This document shows, one piece after another, positions 18,471-26,736 of a stretch of 57,867 nucleotides of DNA. The DNA is from an uncultured Prevotella sp. (lineage in GTDB: Bacteria; Bacteroidota; Bacteroidia; Bacteroidales; Bacteroidaceae). Within the stretch, counting starts at the first letter, position 1. Each line of letters begins with the position of its first letter. The notes beneath the pieces were generated by a model that had not been told where the DNA came from, made no database searches, and worked only from the letters and a program-made list of their open reading frames with translations. The stretch is from assembly GCA_900541575.1 (NCBI GenBank), contig UQKO01000011.1, positions 1 to 57,867 on the forward strand, given 5' to 3'. A program made the translations under genes and the position numbers.

Positions 18471-18479
18471 AGTTTCCCA

Positions 18480-18502
18480 CCCCCTTATTTTAGCTAAGTG
18501 AG
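18480..18502 (+). repeat. dispersed 22-bp motif, copy 2
   Basis: CCCCCTTATTTTAGCTAAGTG followed by AG begins 10 nt after the barrel gene and matches the copy at 9187-9208 apart from one inserted T and one substitution. The remaining bases to 18743 contain only a weak 61-codon minus-strand frame that I do not accept as a gene. Confidence 0.45.
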
Positions 18503-18743
18503 TAGTGACTTCTTTTGATTGATAGTTTGAAAATCAATGCATTCCGAATCGATTAACGCGTGTTTAAAAAATGTATAGCTCAAATCGGGCATAGCCAAAT
18601 CATCCGAATCGCATAGGAGATGTGCCCATACCTTTGTGGAGAAGTCTACGGTTTGCTGTGCAGCTACAGTTGATAACATTCCAATAGATCAATGCCTGCT
18701 TCTTGCGACAAAACTTCCAAATATACATTTCTGATACTATATT

Positions 18744-20072
18744 TTACATTTTAATTTCTGATAATTCCTCTGCAATTTCAATCTCAAATTGAATATGCTT
18801 TAACAGAATTCCTTTGTCAACATGCCAACCATACACAGGCCACACACATACTAACTGAATTGTTTTAACCAAATTATCTTCACTATTCGCATTAGAATAT
18901 GATACAGAATTCTCAAACATATTATTGTAGGTTGCATGCTCAAGAATCTTATCACATAACTTATACTTAATAATCTTAGCTATGTCTTTCTCATGAACTA
19001 CATTTCCGTCTTTGTCTGTACATTTATGGCCATTTAAATCAAAAGAATTTCCGTTGTCATCTACCACAAAAATACTGTTGATAGTTACATTTTCCGAAAA
19101 AGTTTTTAACTCATACCATCTGATTTTTCCATTTTTGTAAAAACCAAAAGCATCAGCCGTTATTGAACATAAATCTTCTTTTAACTTTCCTCTGACTACA
19201 TATATCAATTCCATTTTGTCATTTACAACAGATGGTGGTATAACGATATTTGTAAAACGGATTTTTCCATCACCAAGTCTTGCACTTGGATAAATTATGC
19301 CCTCATATTTATATTTCAGTTCTTGGTTCTTATATTCGACAGAACCGCTCTGCTTAAATATATAATTAGCCAAGAAACTTGAACATAAATATCTCCGATT
19401 TTCGTCTTCTTCTGTACGAGTAAACAACTCGTTGAATTTTTTTATGTACTTTCCCATTAAGCCCTCAGTAAAGAAAGTATTATTAATGCCAAGATAATTA
19501 GACAAGTCGGCATTCACCTTAATGTTCTGAGGCAGATATACTGGCAATACCATCATCGATGAATCCAATTTCATTCCCCATTTTGACAAATACACTTCAT
19601 CACCTTCTTTAATATCATGACATATTTCACGATAATTAGTGTCTGGAGATAAAGATGCATAAAACATAGATTGCCCTTTCTTGTTCATCCTACCTCTGCT
19701 TATAACATCTGATTTTTCTATAGGAACATATGAGAAAGTAGATGGCAAAGTTAGATCTTCGTCTTTGCCAATTTTTGCAGCCATTCTTGAACGATAAAAC
19801 GCAAGATTATTTATTGAAACAGGATTTCTAAATGCACATTTGAAATTCGCATTTTCATATTTTTTATAAAAAACATCTTCTGCTAGCATCTGTGAATCTT
19901 TATCTAATTGTATCAGTTCGTCAATTAATTCTTTCGGAGAAATAGGATTCACGTCTAATACTTTTTTTCCTTCTTTTTCTTCTGCCAAAAGAAACATTAT
20001 GCGTTCTTTAATGTCATTCCAACTATCTTCTTTCTTAAATTTGATGGTTGAATCTCCCCACCATCCGGTCAT
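18744..20072 (-). CDS. RES-domain protein (C-terminal half of a SIR2-RES fusion)
   Basis: 442 aa from the first ATG after the break. RES domains are NAD+-degrading (glycohydrolase/phosphorylase) folds named for conserved Arg, Glu and Ser. Here the Arg is in FYRSRMAAK (about residue 94), the RGRMNKKG...FYASLSPDTNYREI block carries the GRxN motif and Glu149, and the Ser is in GIIYPSARLGDG (Ser263). The first 35 residues do not look like a natural start. The frame runs upstream without interruption for 37 more codons (LANSPRRSVECFYKRN) to a UGA at the end of the SIR2 part. Free-standing expression from this ATG is possible, with no clear Shine-Dalgarno signal. It is longer than RES toxins of the Res-Xre type. 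Confidence 0.7.
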   Translation of the reverse strand: MTGWWGDSTIKFKKEDSWNDIKERIMFLLAEEKEGKKVLDVNPISPKELIDELIQLDKDSQMLAEDVFYKKYENANFKCAFRNPVSINNLAFYRSRMAAKIGKDEDLTLPSTFSYVPIEKSDVISRGRMNKKGQSMFYASLSPDTNYREICHDIKEGDEVYLSKWGMKLDSSMMVLPVYLPQNIKVNADLSNYLGINNTFFTEGLMGKYIKKFNELFTRTEEDENRRYLCSSFLANYIFKQSGSVEYKNQELKYKYEGIIYPSARLGDGKIRFTNIVIPPSVVNDKMELIYVVRGKLKEDLCSITADAFGFYKNGKIRWYELKTFSENVTINSIFVVDDNGNSFDLNGHKCTDKDGNVVHEKDIAKIIKYKLCDKILEHATYNNMFENSVSYSNANSEDNLVKTIQLVCVWPVYGWHVDKGILLKHIQFEIEIAEELSEIKM

Positions 20073-20183
20073 ATTACGTTTGTAAAAACATTCGACAGAA
20101 CGTCTAGGAGAGTTGGCTAGATAACTTTCATAGAACGAATCATGAATATGATAGTTGCAATTGGAATCGTTGATAAATTCTCT

Positions 20184-20186
20184 TCA
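20184..20186 (-). other. in-frame UGA interrupting the SIR2-RES reading frame
   Basis: Reading NLSNV-UGA-REFINDSNC, the frame is uninterrupted on both sides. The SIR2 frame and the RES frame have the same phase, and the 37 codons between the UGA and the RES ATG look coding. A Trp (UGG) at this point, giving VWREF, would be natural for C termini of SIR2-like proteins, so a single G-to-A change explains the stop. Confidence 0.8.
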
Positions 20187-20984
20187 GACATTGCTTAGAT
20201 TTTCATGTTCAAAGTTTGGACGTTCAATAATATCTATGTGGCTAAATCTCTGAGTAGGTAAATATTTCTCAAACGCACTTTTAAGCATTTGAGCAGCTTC
20301 TACATCTGTTTTGGGAGCACTATAACCAAATATTGTAATCATTTTTGCCCTACTTAGGAATTCATTTAAGATAATCCATTGTTGTTTAATAAAAGGATTA
20401 GAGTTGTAATCCTTATGTTTTACAGGAAAAAGCAAAGGAGAACGACGATAAACATTACCGCAATTGTCACATTTAACACGCTGTAAAGCACCAAAATGTC
20501 CACATTGCTCACAATATCCTGTAGCTACATTTCCATGTAAAAATGCAAGCTTTGGCAAATTGGTTGTAAGTTTTCTTGCTCTATTGTATGCCTGAATCAA
20601 TAGAGGATCCCAATTAAATGTGGCAATCATGTCTTTTTGAGTCAGTGCTAGTATTAGCTCATCATAAACAGTTATTTCATTAGGTAATTCTAACCTTGAA
20701 AAATAAGTAAATATTGCATCTTCAAGTTGCTCTCGAACAGATTTACATTCATCACCACGTTCATACAATTCGGAATATATATCTTCTATATTTTCACTTT
20801 TGGTATTCAGTTTAACTGAGGCTAGAATAGTATCAAGCCCAAGATTGTGAATGAAACCGTGCATCACAGAACAAGGATTACCATATTTGTCACCATTAGG
20901 TATGGTAGCAACCGTAGCCCCTGCTCCTAGAATTACGACATGAGGTCGCGTATTTTCTATTTCAAATATTTCTTTTTCCGTCAT
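20184..20984 (-). CDS. SIR2-like NAD+-binding domain protein
   Basis: 266 aa up to the UGA. Sirtuin-fold landmarks appear in order: VVILGAGATVAT (residues 17-27, NAD+ loop), ATFNWDPLL (121-129), LHGN with the catalytic-type His (149-152), a zinc ribbon with Cys158, 161, 172 and 175, and FGYSAPKTD (219-227). Bacterial SIR2 domains of this kind act in immunity as NAD+ hydrolases; deacylase activity is the alternative. The start lies 11 nt from the macro-like gene. The protein as translated lacks the conserved C-terminal segment that lies beyond the UGA. Confidence 0.8.
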   Translation of the reverse strand: MTEKEIFEIENTRPHVVILGAGATVATIPNGDKYGNPCSVMHGFIHNLGLDTILASVKLNTKSENIEDIYSELYERGDECKSVREQLEDAIFTYFSRLELPNEITVYDELILALTQKDMIATFNWDPLLIQAYNRARKLTTNLPKLAFLHGNVATGYCEQCGHFGALQRVKCDNCGNVYRRSPLLFPVKHKDYNSNPFIKQQWIILNEFLSRAKMITIFGYSAPKTDVEAAQMLKSAFEKYLPTQRFSHIDIIERPNFEHENLSNV

Positions 20985-20995
20985 AAAATTGTTTT

Positions 20996-21403
20996 CTAAT
21001 TTTTATTAGCCTTCAAAAAACTAATAGGTAAATACACATTCTTCAAAGAAGTAGCCTTCTTGAAAAGTGGGGCTATCTCTTCATCCTTAAAACCTGCTAT
21101 GCCACAACCTATACGAGTAACGAGGAACTTCTTCTCCTGATGTTCCTTAGCATATTCTATAAATTGATCTACATATGGTTTTATAGTTTCGATACCTCCT
21201 TGCATGGTTGGTATGGCATACGACTTGCCGGTTAATCCCACACCGACACCCCATTGAGCTCCGAATCTATTGTGTGCTGCTTTTGCTGCACCACCAAGAT
21301 GTTTACCTTCGAGATTACTACCAAAGACGAAGATTTCATCCTTTTCAAGTGAATCTATTCTATCCGAAGCTATATTTGGATTATCTGTTCTATTCTTGCT
21401 CAT
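20996..21403 (-). CDS. macro-like ADP-ribose-binding protein
   Basis: 135 aa. The block IFVFGSNLEGKHLGGAAKAA, then GVGLTGKSYAIPT, then VTRIGCGIAGFKDEEIAP, is the pattern of a small macro-domain-like family sometimes annotated A1S_2505-like. Macro domains bind or hydrolyse ADP-ribose derivatives, which are the products of SIR2 or RES chemistry. It lies 4 nt after the 431-aa gene and 11 nt before the SIR2 gene, so it is in the same operon. A role as antidote or clean-up enzyme is inference. Confidence 0.7.
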   Translation of the reverse strand: MSKNRTDNPNIASDRIDSLEKDEIFVFGSNLEGKHLGGAAKAAHNRFGAQWGVGVGLTGKSYAIPTMQGGIETIKPYVDQFIEYAKEHQEKKFLVTRIGCGIAGFKDEEIAPLFKKATSLKNVYLPISFLKANKN

Positions 21404-21407
21404 GTTC

Positions 21408-22703
21408 TTAATGTTTTAGGATGTTGACAAGTTTATCATATCCATTATCTTTTTTGATATTTCCTGGTGTAATGGCTTGTGACATTCCTTTATGCCCCTT
21501 GGTTATGATACGACCTTCGGATTCAAGTTTCGTCCAAAGTTCTTCTCCGAAAACGTCTTTCCAAAGCGTTTCCGAACGTAAGACGAGAAAAGTCTTGTTT
21601 GTTTCTACAGCAAGGTGTTTTACCAAAAGGCTGGTGAATATCGTTGAAGGCAAATGTTTAATACCAACAGAATACTTGAACTTTTTGGAATGATAGCCTA
21701 TTAACTGCAAGAATGCAATATCCTCATAGATTGGATGCCTAATTTCTTCTGATGGCTTCCCGTAGGCATCAATGGCAAGCTTAGAAAAAGACTTTTGCCA
21801 ATAGTGATCTCCTTGTTCCCTTGAACATTCATGCTCGTCATAAATGGCATCACCATTCAACTTAAGCGCATCTCTCATTAGATTGAGCAATTGCCCCTTT
21901 TGTGTATCTGACATCTTCAAGCACAAATCCTTGTTTACTGTCTCGACATAACCAGGGTTGAGAGTCAAAATCACAACTTTTGATTTGAGCAAGTTGCCTG
22001 AAAAGGGCATAGGTGGGACACCTACAACAAATCTATAATCAGATTCTACTTTATTATTAAAAGCATGAATAAAGGTAGTATCACCAGGATAGATGAGTTC
22101 ATCCTCCTCTTTATCAGACCAGATAGGACAACCATTCATCGTGTCAGCAAGCATACTCCATCCATTCTTCAGCTTGATGCTACTTTCACTCACTTCAATA
22201 TTGCGAAGAGTTTCCTTTGATGTAGATATGTATTTGACAAAATCTCGTGTGGCATTAGCTCCTATATAACGAGAAGCTATTTCATTGTAATCATAATGCA
22301 CCTCGTCGAAATAACATTCCACCTTACCTCCTGATGTTTCATGCTCCCAGTAACGATACAGGATTTCCTCTGTAAACAGTTGGAACAAAGCAGCGAAGCT
22401 CATTTTATCATGGAGAACTTCATACGATATTGTCTCTTCATTATTTGTTCTCAGCAATTCTATGTAGTATGCTATGCTTCTTTTTGCTGTATGTTCATAA
22501 TCACTATATGCCAGATTTTCCATGTGACGATTAATGTCCTCTATGAAATCTGGCAGCAAGTCTGCCCCTCGCTTTAATCGGTAAGCAATATCAGCAATTT
22601 TTGACCAAGCGTCTTGTTCTGTGTATTCGTATGAGCAACTGTCTATATATGAACGTACCGAATATGGCAAGCTCTGGTCTAATGTGCGTAATAATGTTAT
22701 CAT
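21408..22703 (-). CDS. protein of unknown function in the NAD+ operon
   Basis: 431 aa, no signal peptide or membrane segments. The N-terminal half (1-200) is helical and unlike anything I know. The C-terminal half contains GVPPMPFSGNLLKSKVVILT followed by LNPGYVE (about 235-262) and later GIKHLPSTIF and FLVLRSETLW. The first motif recalls the active-site loop of uracil-DNA-glycosylase-like folds, but I would not assign that family without a profile search. The gene sits between the Nudix regulator (18 nt) and the macro-like gene (4 nt). Confidence 0.55.
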   Translation of the reverse strand: MITLLRTLDQSLPYSVRSYIDSCSYEYTEQDAWSKIADIAYRLKRGADLLPDFIEDINRHMENLAYSDYEHTAKRSIAYYIELLRTNNEETISYEVLHDKMSFAALFQLFTEEILYRYWEHETSGGKVECYFDEVHYDYNEIASRYIGANATRDFVKYISTSKETLRNIEVSESSIKLKNGWSMLADTMNGCPIWSDKEEDELIYPGDTTFIHAFNNKVESDYRFVVGVPPMPFSGNLLKSKVVILTLNPGYVETVNKDLCLKMSDTQKGQLLNLMRDALKLNGDAIYDEHECSREQGDHYWQKSFSKLAIDAYGKPSEEIRHPIYEDIAFLQLIGYHSKKFKYSVGIKHLPSTIFTSLLVKHLAVETNKTFLVLRSETLWKDVFGEELWTKLESEGRIITKGHKGMSQAITPGNIKKDNGYDKLVNILKH

Positions 22704-22721
22704 TTCTACTGTTTTTAAAGA

Positions 22722-23456
22722 TTAAAAATCAAAGGGATATTTGCGCCATTCTTTAGAAGCTTTGGCTTCATTGAATGCCATTTCATTAAACGAATATACA
22801 TAGAGAGATCTCGTTGCAGGAGAGGCTTTTTCTATAGGCTGAGAGATTGCACAGCAACGTCCATCTTCCACCTCCATTTTCATAAGAAAACCAGAAGCTT
22901 CCATTTTACGCATAAAATTACGTCTGTCGTATTTTCGCTCATGTATGAGCTCATAGATACGTTGCAGTTCGTCCATCTTAAATACTTTGTCCAAAAGTTT
23001 GAAGGCTATAGGAGAAATGCGAAGCTTTTCCTGAAGCTTTTCCCTTGCCATTCTTATTATTTCAGCATGGTCGAATGCGAGAGGAGGCAGATTATTCCAT
23101 TCATACCACTGTGCCTTGTTAGCATCGTCACCGGCTATTATCTCAAACTTGTCCTTGCTGACAAGGGCAAAGAAGGCAACCGTGAGCACACGTTCACGAG
23201 GGTCTCTGTCAACTGTACTGAATACATGAAATTGCTCCAAATAGACATCCTCTACATTGGTTTCTTCATGCAACTCCCTCTTTGCGCCCTCTTCAACGGT
23301 CTCGTCCAAATTCAGAAAGCCACCTGGCAGAGCCCATGTGCCTTTGTATGGTTCTATACCACGTTCTATGAGAAGTATGTTGATACTTGTGCCATCAAAG
23401 CCAAAGATGACACAATCTGTGGTAACTGCAGGATGTGGATATTTGTATGTGTACAT
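22722..23456 (-). CDS. Nudix-domain transcription regulator (NrtR-like)
   Basis: 244 aa from the ATG at 23456. The N-terminal Nudix fold has an almost complete Nudix box, GGFLNLDETVEEGAKRELHE then ETNV (the usual Gly near its end is Asn). The C-terminal part (about 150-244) contains KMDELQRIYELIH and YDRRNFMRKM, the winged-helix DNA-binding region of NrtR/AraR-type regulators. Such proteins sense ADP-ribose or a related nucleotide and release DNA. An upstream ATG at 23540 is rejected because it overlaps the promoter and both operators. First gene of the operon; likely autoregulated. Confidence 0.8.
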   Translation of the reverse strand: MYTYKYPHPAVTTDCVIFGFDGTSINILLIERGIEPYKGTWALPGGFLNLDETVEEGAKRELHEETNVEDVYLEQFHVFSTVDRDPRERVLTVAFFALVSKDKFEIIAGDDANKAQWYEWNNLPPLAFDHAEIIRMAREKLQEKLRISPIAFKLLDKVFKMDELQRIYELIHERKYDRRNFMRKMEASGFLMKMEVEDGRCCAISQPIEKASPATRSLYVYSFNEMAFNEAKASKEWRKYPFDF

Positions 23457-23484
23457 AAAATGAGATTTTTTTAATTTGATGCTG

Positions 23485-23539
23485 CAAATATACTGCGTAA
23501 AAATGACGCATACAAATTTATTTGCGTAAAAATGACGCA
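23485..23539 (-). promoter_or_regulatory. operon promoter with two identical palindromic operators
   Basis: On the minus strand, TTTG (23516-23513) is followed after 20 nt by TATATTTG (23492-23485). The 17-bp palindrome TGCGTAAAAATGACGCA occurs twice without a mismatch, at 23494-23510 and 23523-23539, 29 nt apart. The first copy fills the -33/-7 spacer and the second lies just upstream of the -33, so bound protein would block RNA polymerase. The adjacent Nudix regulator is the obvious ligand-controlled repressor. The leader to the ATG at 23456 is about 20 nt. Confidence 0.85.
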
Positions 23540-23675
23540 ATAGGCCAATTTGTCAACACTCTACAACATTTAATCCTCATTACTCTCTTCGTTGACAACA
23601 ACTTTAAGTTATATACGGCCTGCATGGGATGCTACACTGCTTTTATTACGTGCAGAACGTGTTGAAAAGAATAAA

Positions 23676-23704
23676 GGCAAGCACTTTATTTTTAAGTGCT
23701 TGCC
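23676..23704 (-). terminator. intrinsic terminator after ppdK
   Basis: GGCAAGCACTT (23676-23686) and AAGTGCTTGCC (23694-23704) pair perfectly around a 7-nt loop, about 30 nt beyond the ppdK stop and followed on the minus strand by a U-rich stretch. The stretch 23541-23675 shows no other feature. Confidence 0.8.
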
Positions 23705-23735
23705 TCGTATTTCACTAATTTCCGGCATTTAAAGT

Positions 23736-26459
23736 TTATTCTTCGACAGCCGCCTGCGCCGCAGCTAAGCGTGCAATAGGCACGCGGAAAGGAGAACAAC
23801 TTACGTAGTTCAAACCTACCTTATGACAGAACTTGACAGATGAAGGTTCACCACCATGTTCGCCACAAATTCCGCATTTAAGTTCAGGACGAACAGAGCG
23901 ACCCTTGTCTACTGCCATTTCTATCAGCTGACCTACACCATTTTGGTCAAGTACCTGGAATGGATCCACCTTGAGGATCTTCTTGTCGAGATAAACGGGG
24001 AGGAAGCTGGCAATGTCATCGCGAGAATAACCGAAGGTCATCTGGGTAAGGTCGTTTGTACCGAAGCTGAAGTATTCTGCACGGGAAGCAATCTTGTCGG
24101 CAGTGAGGGCTGCACGAGGAATCTCAATCATGGTACCTACCTTGAAAGGAATTTCGATGCCTTCTTCTTTAAAAAGAGCTGCAGCTTCGTCACGAATCAC
24201 TTTCTCCTGTGCTTCGAACTCATACAAGATGCCTGTAAGTGGAACCATAATTTCTGGATGAGGATCTAGCCCCTCACGTTTCAAATCAATGGCAGCGGAA
24301 AGGATGGCACGAGTCTGCATCTGCGTGATTTCTGGATAAGTATTTCCTAGACGGCAACCGCGATGGCCAAGCATCGGATTGTGTTCACAAAGGCTATCTA
24401 CTCGTTGACGGATATATTCTACAGTTACCCCCATAGCCTTTGCCATTTCTTCTTGTCCTTTGGCATCATGAGGTACAAATTCGTGAAGAGGAGGATCAAG
24501 TAAACGTACATTCACGGGATATCCATCCATAGCACGGAAGATTCCCTTAAAATCTTCCTTCTGATATGGGAGGAGTTTTGCAAGTGCTTTCTTACGTCCC
24601 TCTACGTCTTCAGCTAAGATCATTTCACGCATGGCAATAATCTTTTCATTGTCGAAGAACATATGTTCGGTGCGACAAAGCCCAATACCTACTGCTCCAA
24701 ACTTACGTGCGACCTCTGCATCGTGCGGTGTATCAGCATTTGTGCGCACTTGTAAGCGGGTATATTTAGCGCAAAGATCCATTAAGGCTGCAAAATCTCC
24801 AGAGAGTTCTGCTGCTTGTGTTTTGATTTCACCTTGATATACACGACCATTTGTGCCATTAAGTGAGATGTAATCACCTTCGTGGAGCACAACTCCATCA
24901 ATTTCGACTGTACGATTCTTATAGTCGACATTGATAGCTCCAGCACCGCTAACACAACATTTACCCATTCCGCGTGCTACAACGGCAGCGTGAGAAGTCA
25001 TACCACCTCGTGCGGTGAGGATTCCTTCAGCTACTGCCATACCAGCGAGATCCTCAGGGGATGTTTCGATACGTACCATGACCACTTTATGACCATCTTC
25101 GTGCCATTTCGCAGCATCGTCAGCAAAGAATACAATCTGACCACACGCAGCACCAGGGCTGGCAGGAAGTCCGCGTGTGAGTTCTTTGGCTTTAGCTAGG
25201 GCTTCCTTAGAGAATACAGGATGGAGAAGTTCATCGAGTTTCTGCGGCTCACAACGTTTTATAGCTGTTTTCTCATCAATCATGCCTTGTCGAAGAAGAT
25301 CCATAGCGATTTTCACCATAGCCGCACCTGTGCGCTTGCCATTTCGAGTTTGCAAAAACCAAAGTTTACCTTCCTGTACAGTAAACTCCATATCTTGCAT
25401 ATCGTGATAATGCTCTTCAAGTTTGGTTTGAATAGCATCTAGTTGGTGATAAATCTCAGGCATTGCTTCTTCCATAGAAGGGAATTCTGCCTTGCGCTTT
25501 TCTTCACTAATACCTTGCAATTCAGCCCAACGACGAGAACCTTCGAGTGTGATTTGTTGCGGAGTGCGAATGCCAGCGACTACGTCTTCTCCTTGAGCAT
25601 TTACGAGCCATTCTCCGTTAAAGATATCTTCTCCCGTAGCTGCATCGCGGCTGAAACATACGCCTGTAGCAGAAGTATTACCCATGTTTCCGAATACCAT
25701 GGCCATCACAGTTACGGCTGTACCCCATTCTGCAGGAATGCCTTCCATCTTACGATATAAAATGGCTCGTTCGTTCATCCATGAATCAAATACAGCACAA
25801 ATGGCTCCCCATAGTTGCTCCATGGGGTCTGTGGGGAATTCTTTTCCCGTTTGCTTAACAATGGCTTCTTTGAAACGAGTGACAAGTGTCTTAAGATCAT
25901 CTACCTCAAGTTCGTTGTCCAGCTTTACACCCTTTGCATTTTTTACGTCTTCAATGATAGCTTCGAAAGGATCTACATCGTCTTTATTGACAGGCTTCAT
26001 GCCCAATACTACGTCGCCATACATCTGTACAAAGCGGCGGTATGCGTCGTAAGCAAAGCGTGCATTACCAGTCTTGCGAGAAAGACCTTCAACAACTTCG
26101 TCGTTCAAACCGAGGTTGAGGATTGTATCCATCATACCAGGCATAGAAGCGCGTGCACCTGAGCGTACTGAAAGCAAAAGAGGATTTTCAACATCGCCAA
26201 ATTTGCTATTCATCAGTTCTTCTGTCTGATGCAGACTTTTCTCAACATCGTCCTTTAGCAAAGCCACGACTTGGTCTTTCCCAATTTTGTAATATTCGTT
26301 GCAAACGTCTGTGGTAATAGTAAATCCTGGAGGTACAGGCACGCCAATAAGGTTCATTTCTGCAAGGTTTGCACCTTTACCACCTAGTTCATTGCGCATA
26401 TCAGCGCGTCCTTCAGCTTTACCATTGCCGAATGTGTAAACTCTCTTGATGTTATTCAT
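23736..26459 (-). CDS. ppdK: pyruvate, phosphate dikinase
   Basis: 907 aa, normal for PPDK. It interconverts pyruvate + ATP + Pi and phosphoenolpyruvate + AMP + PPi. N-terminal ATP-grasp domain: GGKGANLAEMNLIGVPVPPG near residue 27 and NLGLNDEVVEGL. The swivelling domain carries the phospho-histidine motif GGMTSHAAVVARGMGK (about 470). The C-terminal PEP-binding barrel carries LCRTEHMFF, HRGCRLG and the CGICGEHGGEP active-site cysteine near 850. A single-gene unit with its own promoter and terminator. Confidence 0.97.
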   Translation of the reverse strand: MNNIKRVYTFGNGKAEGRADMRNELGGKGANLAEMNLIGVPVPPGFTITTDVCNEYYKIGKDQVVALLKDDVEKSLHQTEELMNSKFGDVENPLLLSVRSGARASMPGMMDTILNLGLNDEVVEGLSRKTGNARFAYDAYRRFVQMYGDVVLGMKPVNKDDVDPFEAIIEDVKNAKGVKLDNELEVDDLKTLVTRFKEAIVKQTGKEFPTDPMEQLWGAICAVFDSWMNERAILYRKMEGIPAEWGTAVTVMAMVFGNMGNTSATGVCFSRDAATGEDIFNGEWLVNAQGEDVVAGIRTPQQITLEGSRRWAELQGISEEKRKAEFPSMEEAMPEIYHQLDAIQTKLEEHYHDMQDMEFTVQEGKLWFLQTRNGKRTGAAMVKIAMDLLRQGMIDEKTAIKRCEPQKLDELLHPVFSKEALAKAKELTRGLPASPGAACGQIVFFADDAAKWHEDGHKVVMVRIETSPEDLAGMAVAEGILTARGGMTSHAAVVARGMGKCCVSGAGAINVDYKNRTVEIDGVVLHEGDYISLNGTNGRVYQGEIKTQAAELSGDFAALMDLCAKYTRLQVRTNADTPHDAEVARKFGAVGIGLCRTEHMFFDNEKIIAMREMILAEDVEGRKKALAKLLPYQKEDFKGIFRAMDGYPVNVRLLDPPLHEFVPHDAKGQEEMAKAMGVTVEYIRQRVDSLCEHNPMLGHRGCRLGNTYPEITQMQTRAILSAAIDLKREGLDPHPEIMVPLTGILYEFEAQEKVIRDEAAALFKEEGIEIPFKVGTMIEIPRAALTADKIASRAEYFSFGTNDLTQMTFGYSRDDIASFLPVYLDKKILKVDPFQVLDQNGVGQLIEMAVDKGRSVRPELKCGICGEHGGEPSSVKFCHKVGLNYVSCSPFRVPIARLAAAQAAVEE

Positions 26460-26538
26460 GGTCTATTATAATTTGAATTTCATAGATTGTCCGTGTTCTT
26501 TACGGAATTTTCTTTTCGTATTCTGATTAACACATGTG

Positions 26539-26570
26539 CAAATTTATATCTTTGGTTTTAGATGTGCAAA
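26539..26570 (-). promoter_or_regulatory. ppdK promoter
   Basis: Read on the minus strand: TTTG (26570-26567), a 20-nt spacer, TAAATTTG (26546-26539). The leader to the ppdK ATG is about 75 nt. Confidence 0.75.
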
Positions 26571-26736
26571 TAATAAACTAGTTTTTTGCAATTTTATGTT
26601 GTAGTTTTTGCCAGTTATTAGTTTCCATCCGTTAAAATGCAACAATAATCAAACGTGCTTCTTGAGAATTTATTGGCCAAATAGATAAATAAAAATCTTC
26701 ATGTTGTCTAAAAAAGATTTCATCAGAACGTGTTAT

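Noticed and set aside
18494..18679. 61-aa minus-strand gene between the barrel gene and the RES gene
   Set aside because: No recognisable motif or promoter, and the frame runs into the dispersed motif. Some stretches look coding-like, so a fragment cannot be excluded.
20184..20186. UGA read as an amino acid (alternative genetic code)
   Set aside because: Other genes in the window end normally in TGA (for example 6892-6894 and 10934-10936) and Trp is encoded by TGG throughout, so UGA is a stop here. A single nonsense change is simpler.
23457..23540. Longer Nudix protein starting at 23540
   Set aside because: The extra 28 codons cover the promoter and both operators and are not Nudix-like. 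The ATG at 23456 directly precedes the conserved fold.
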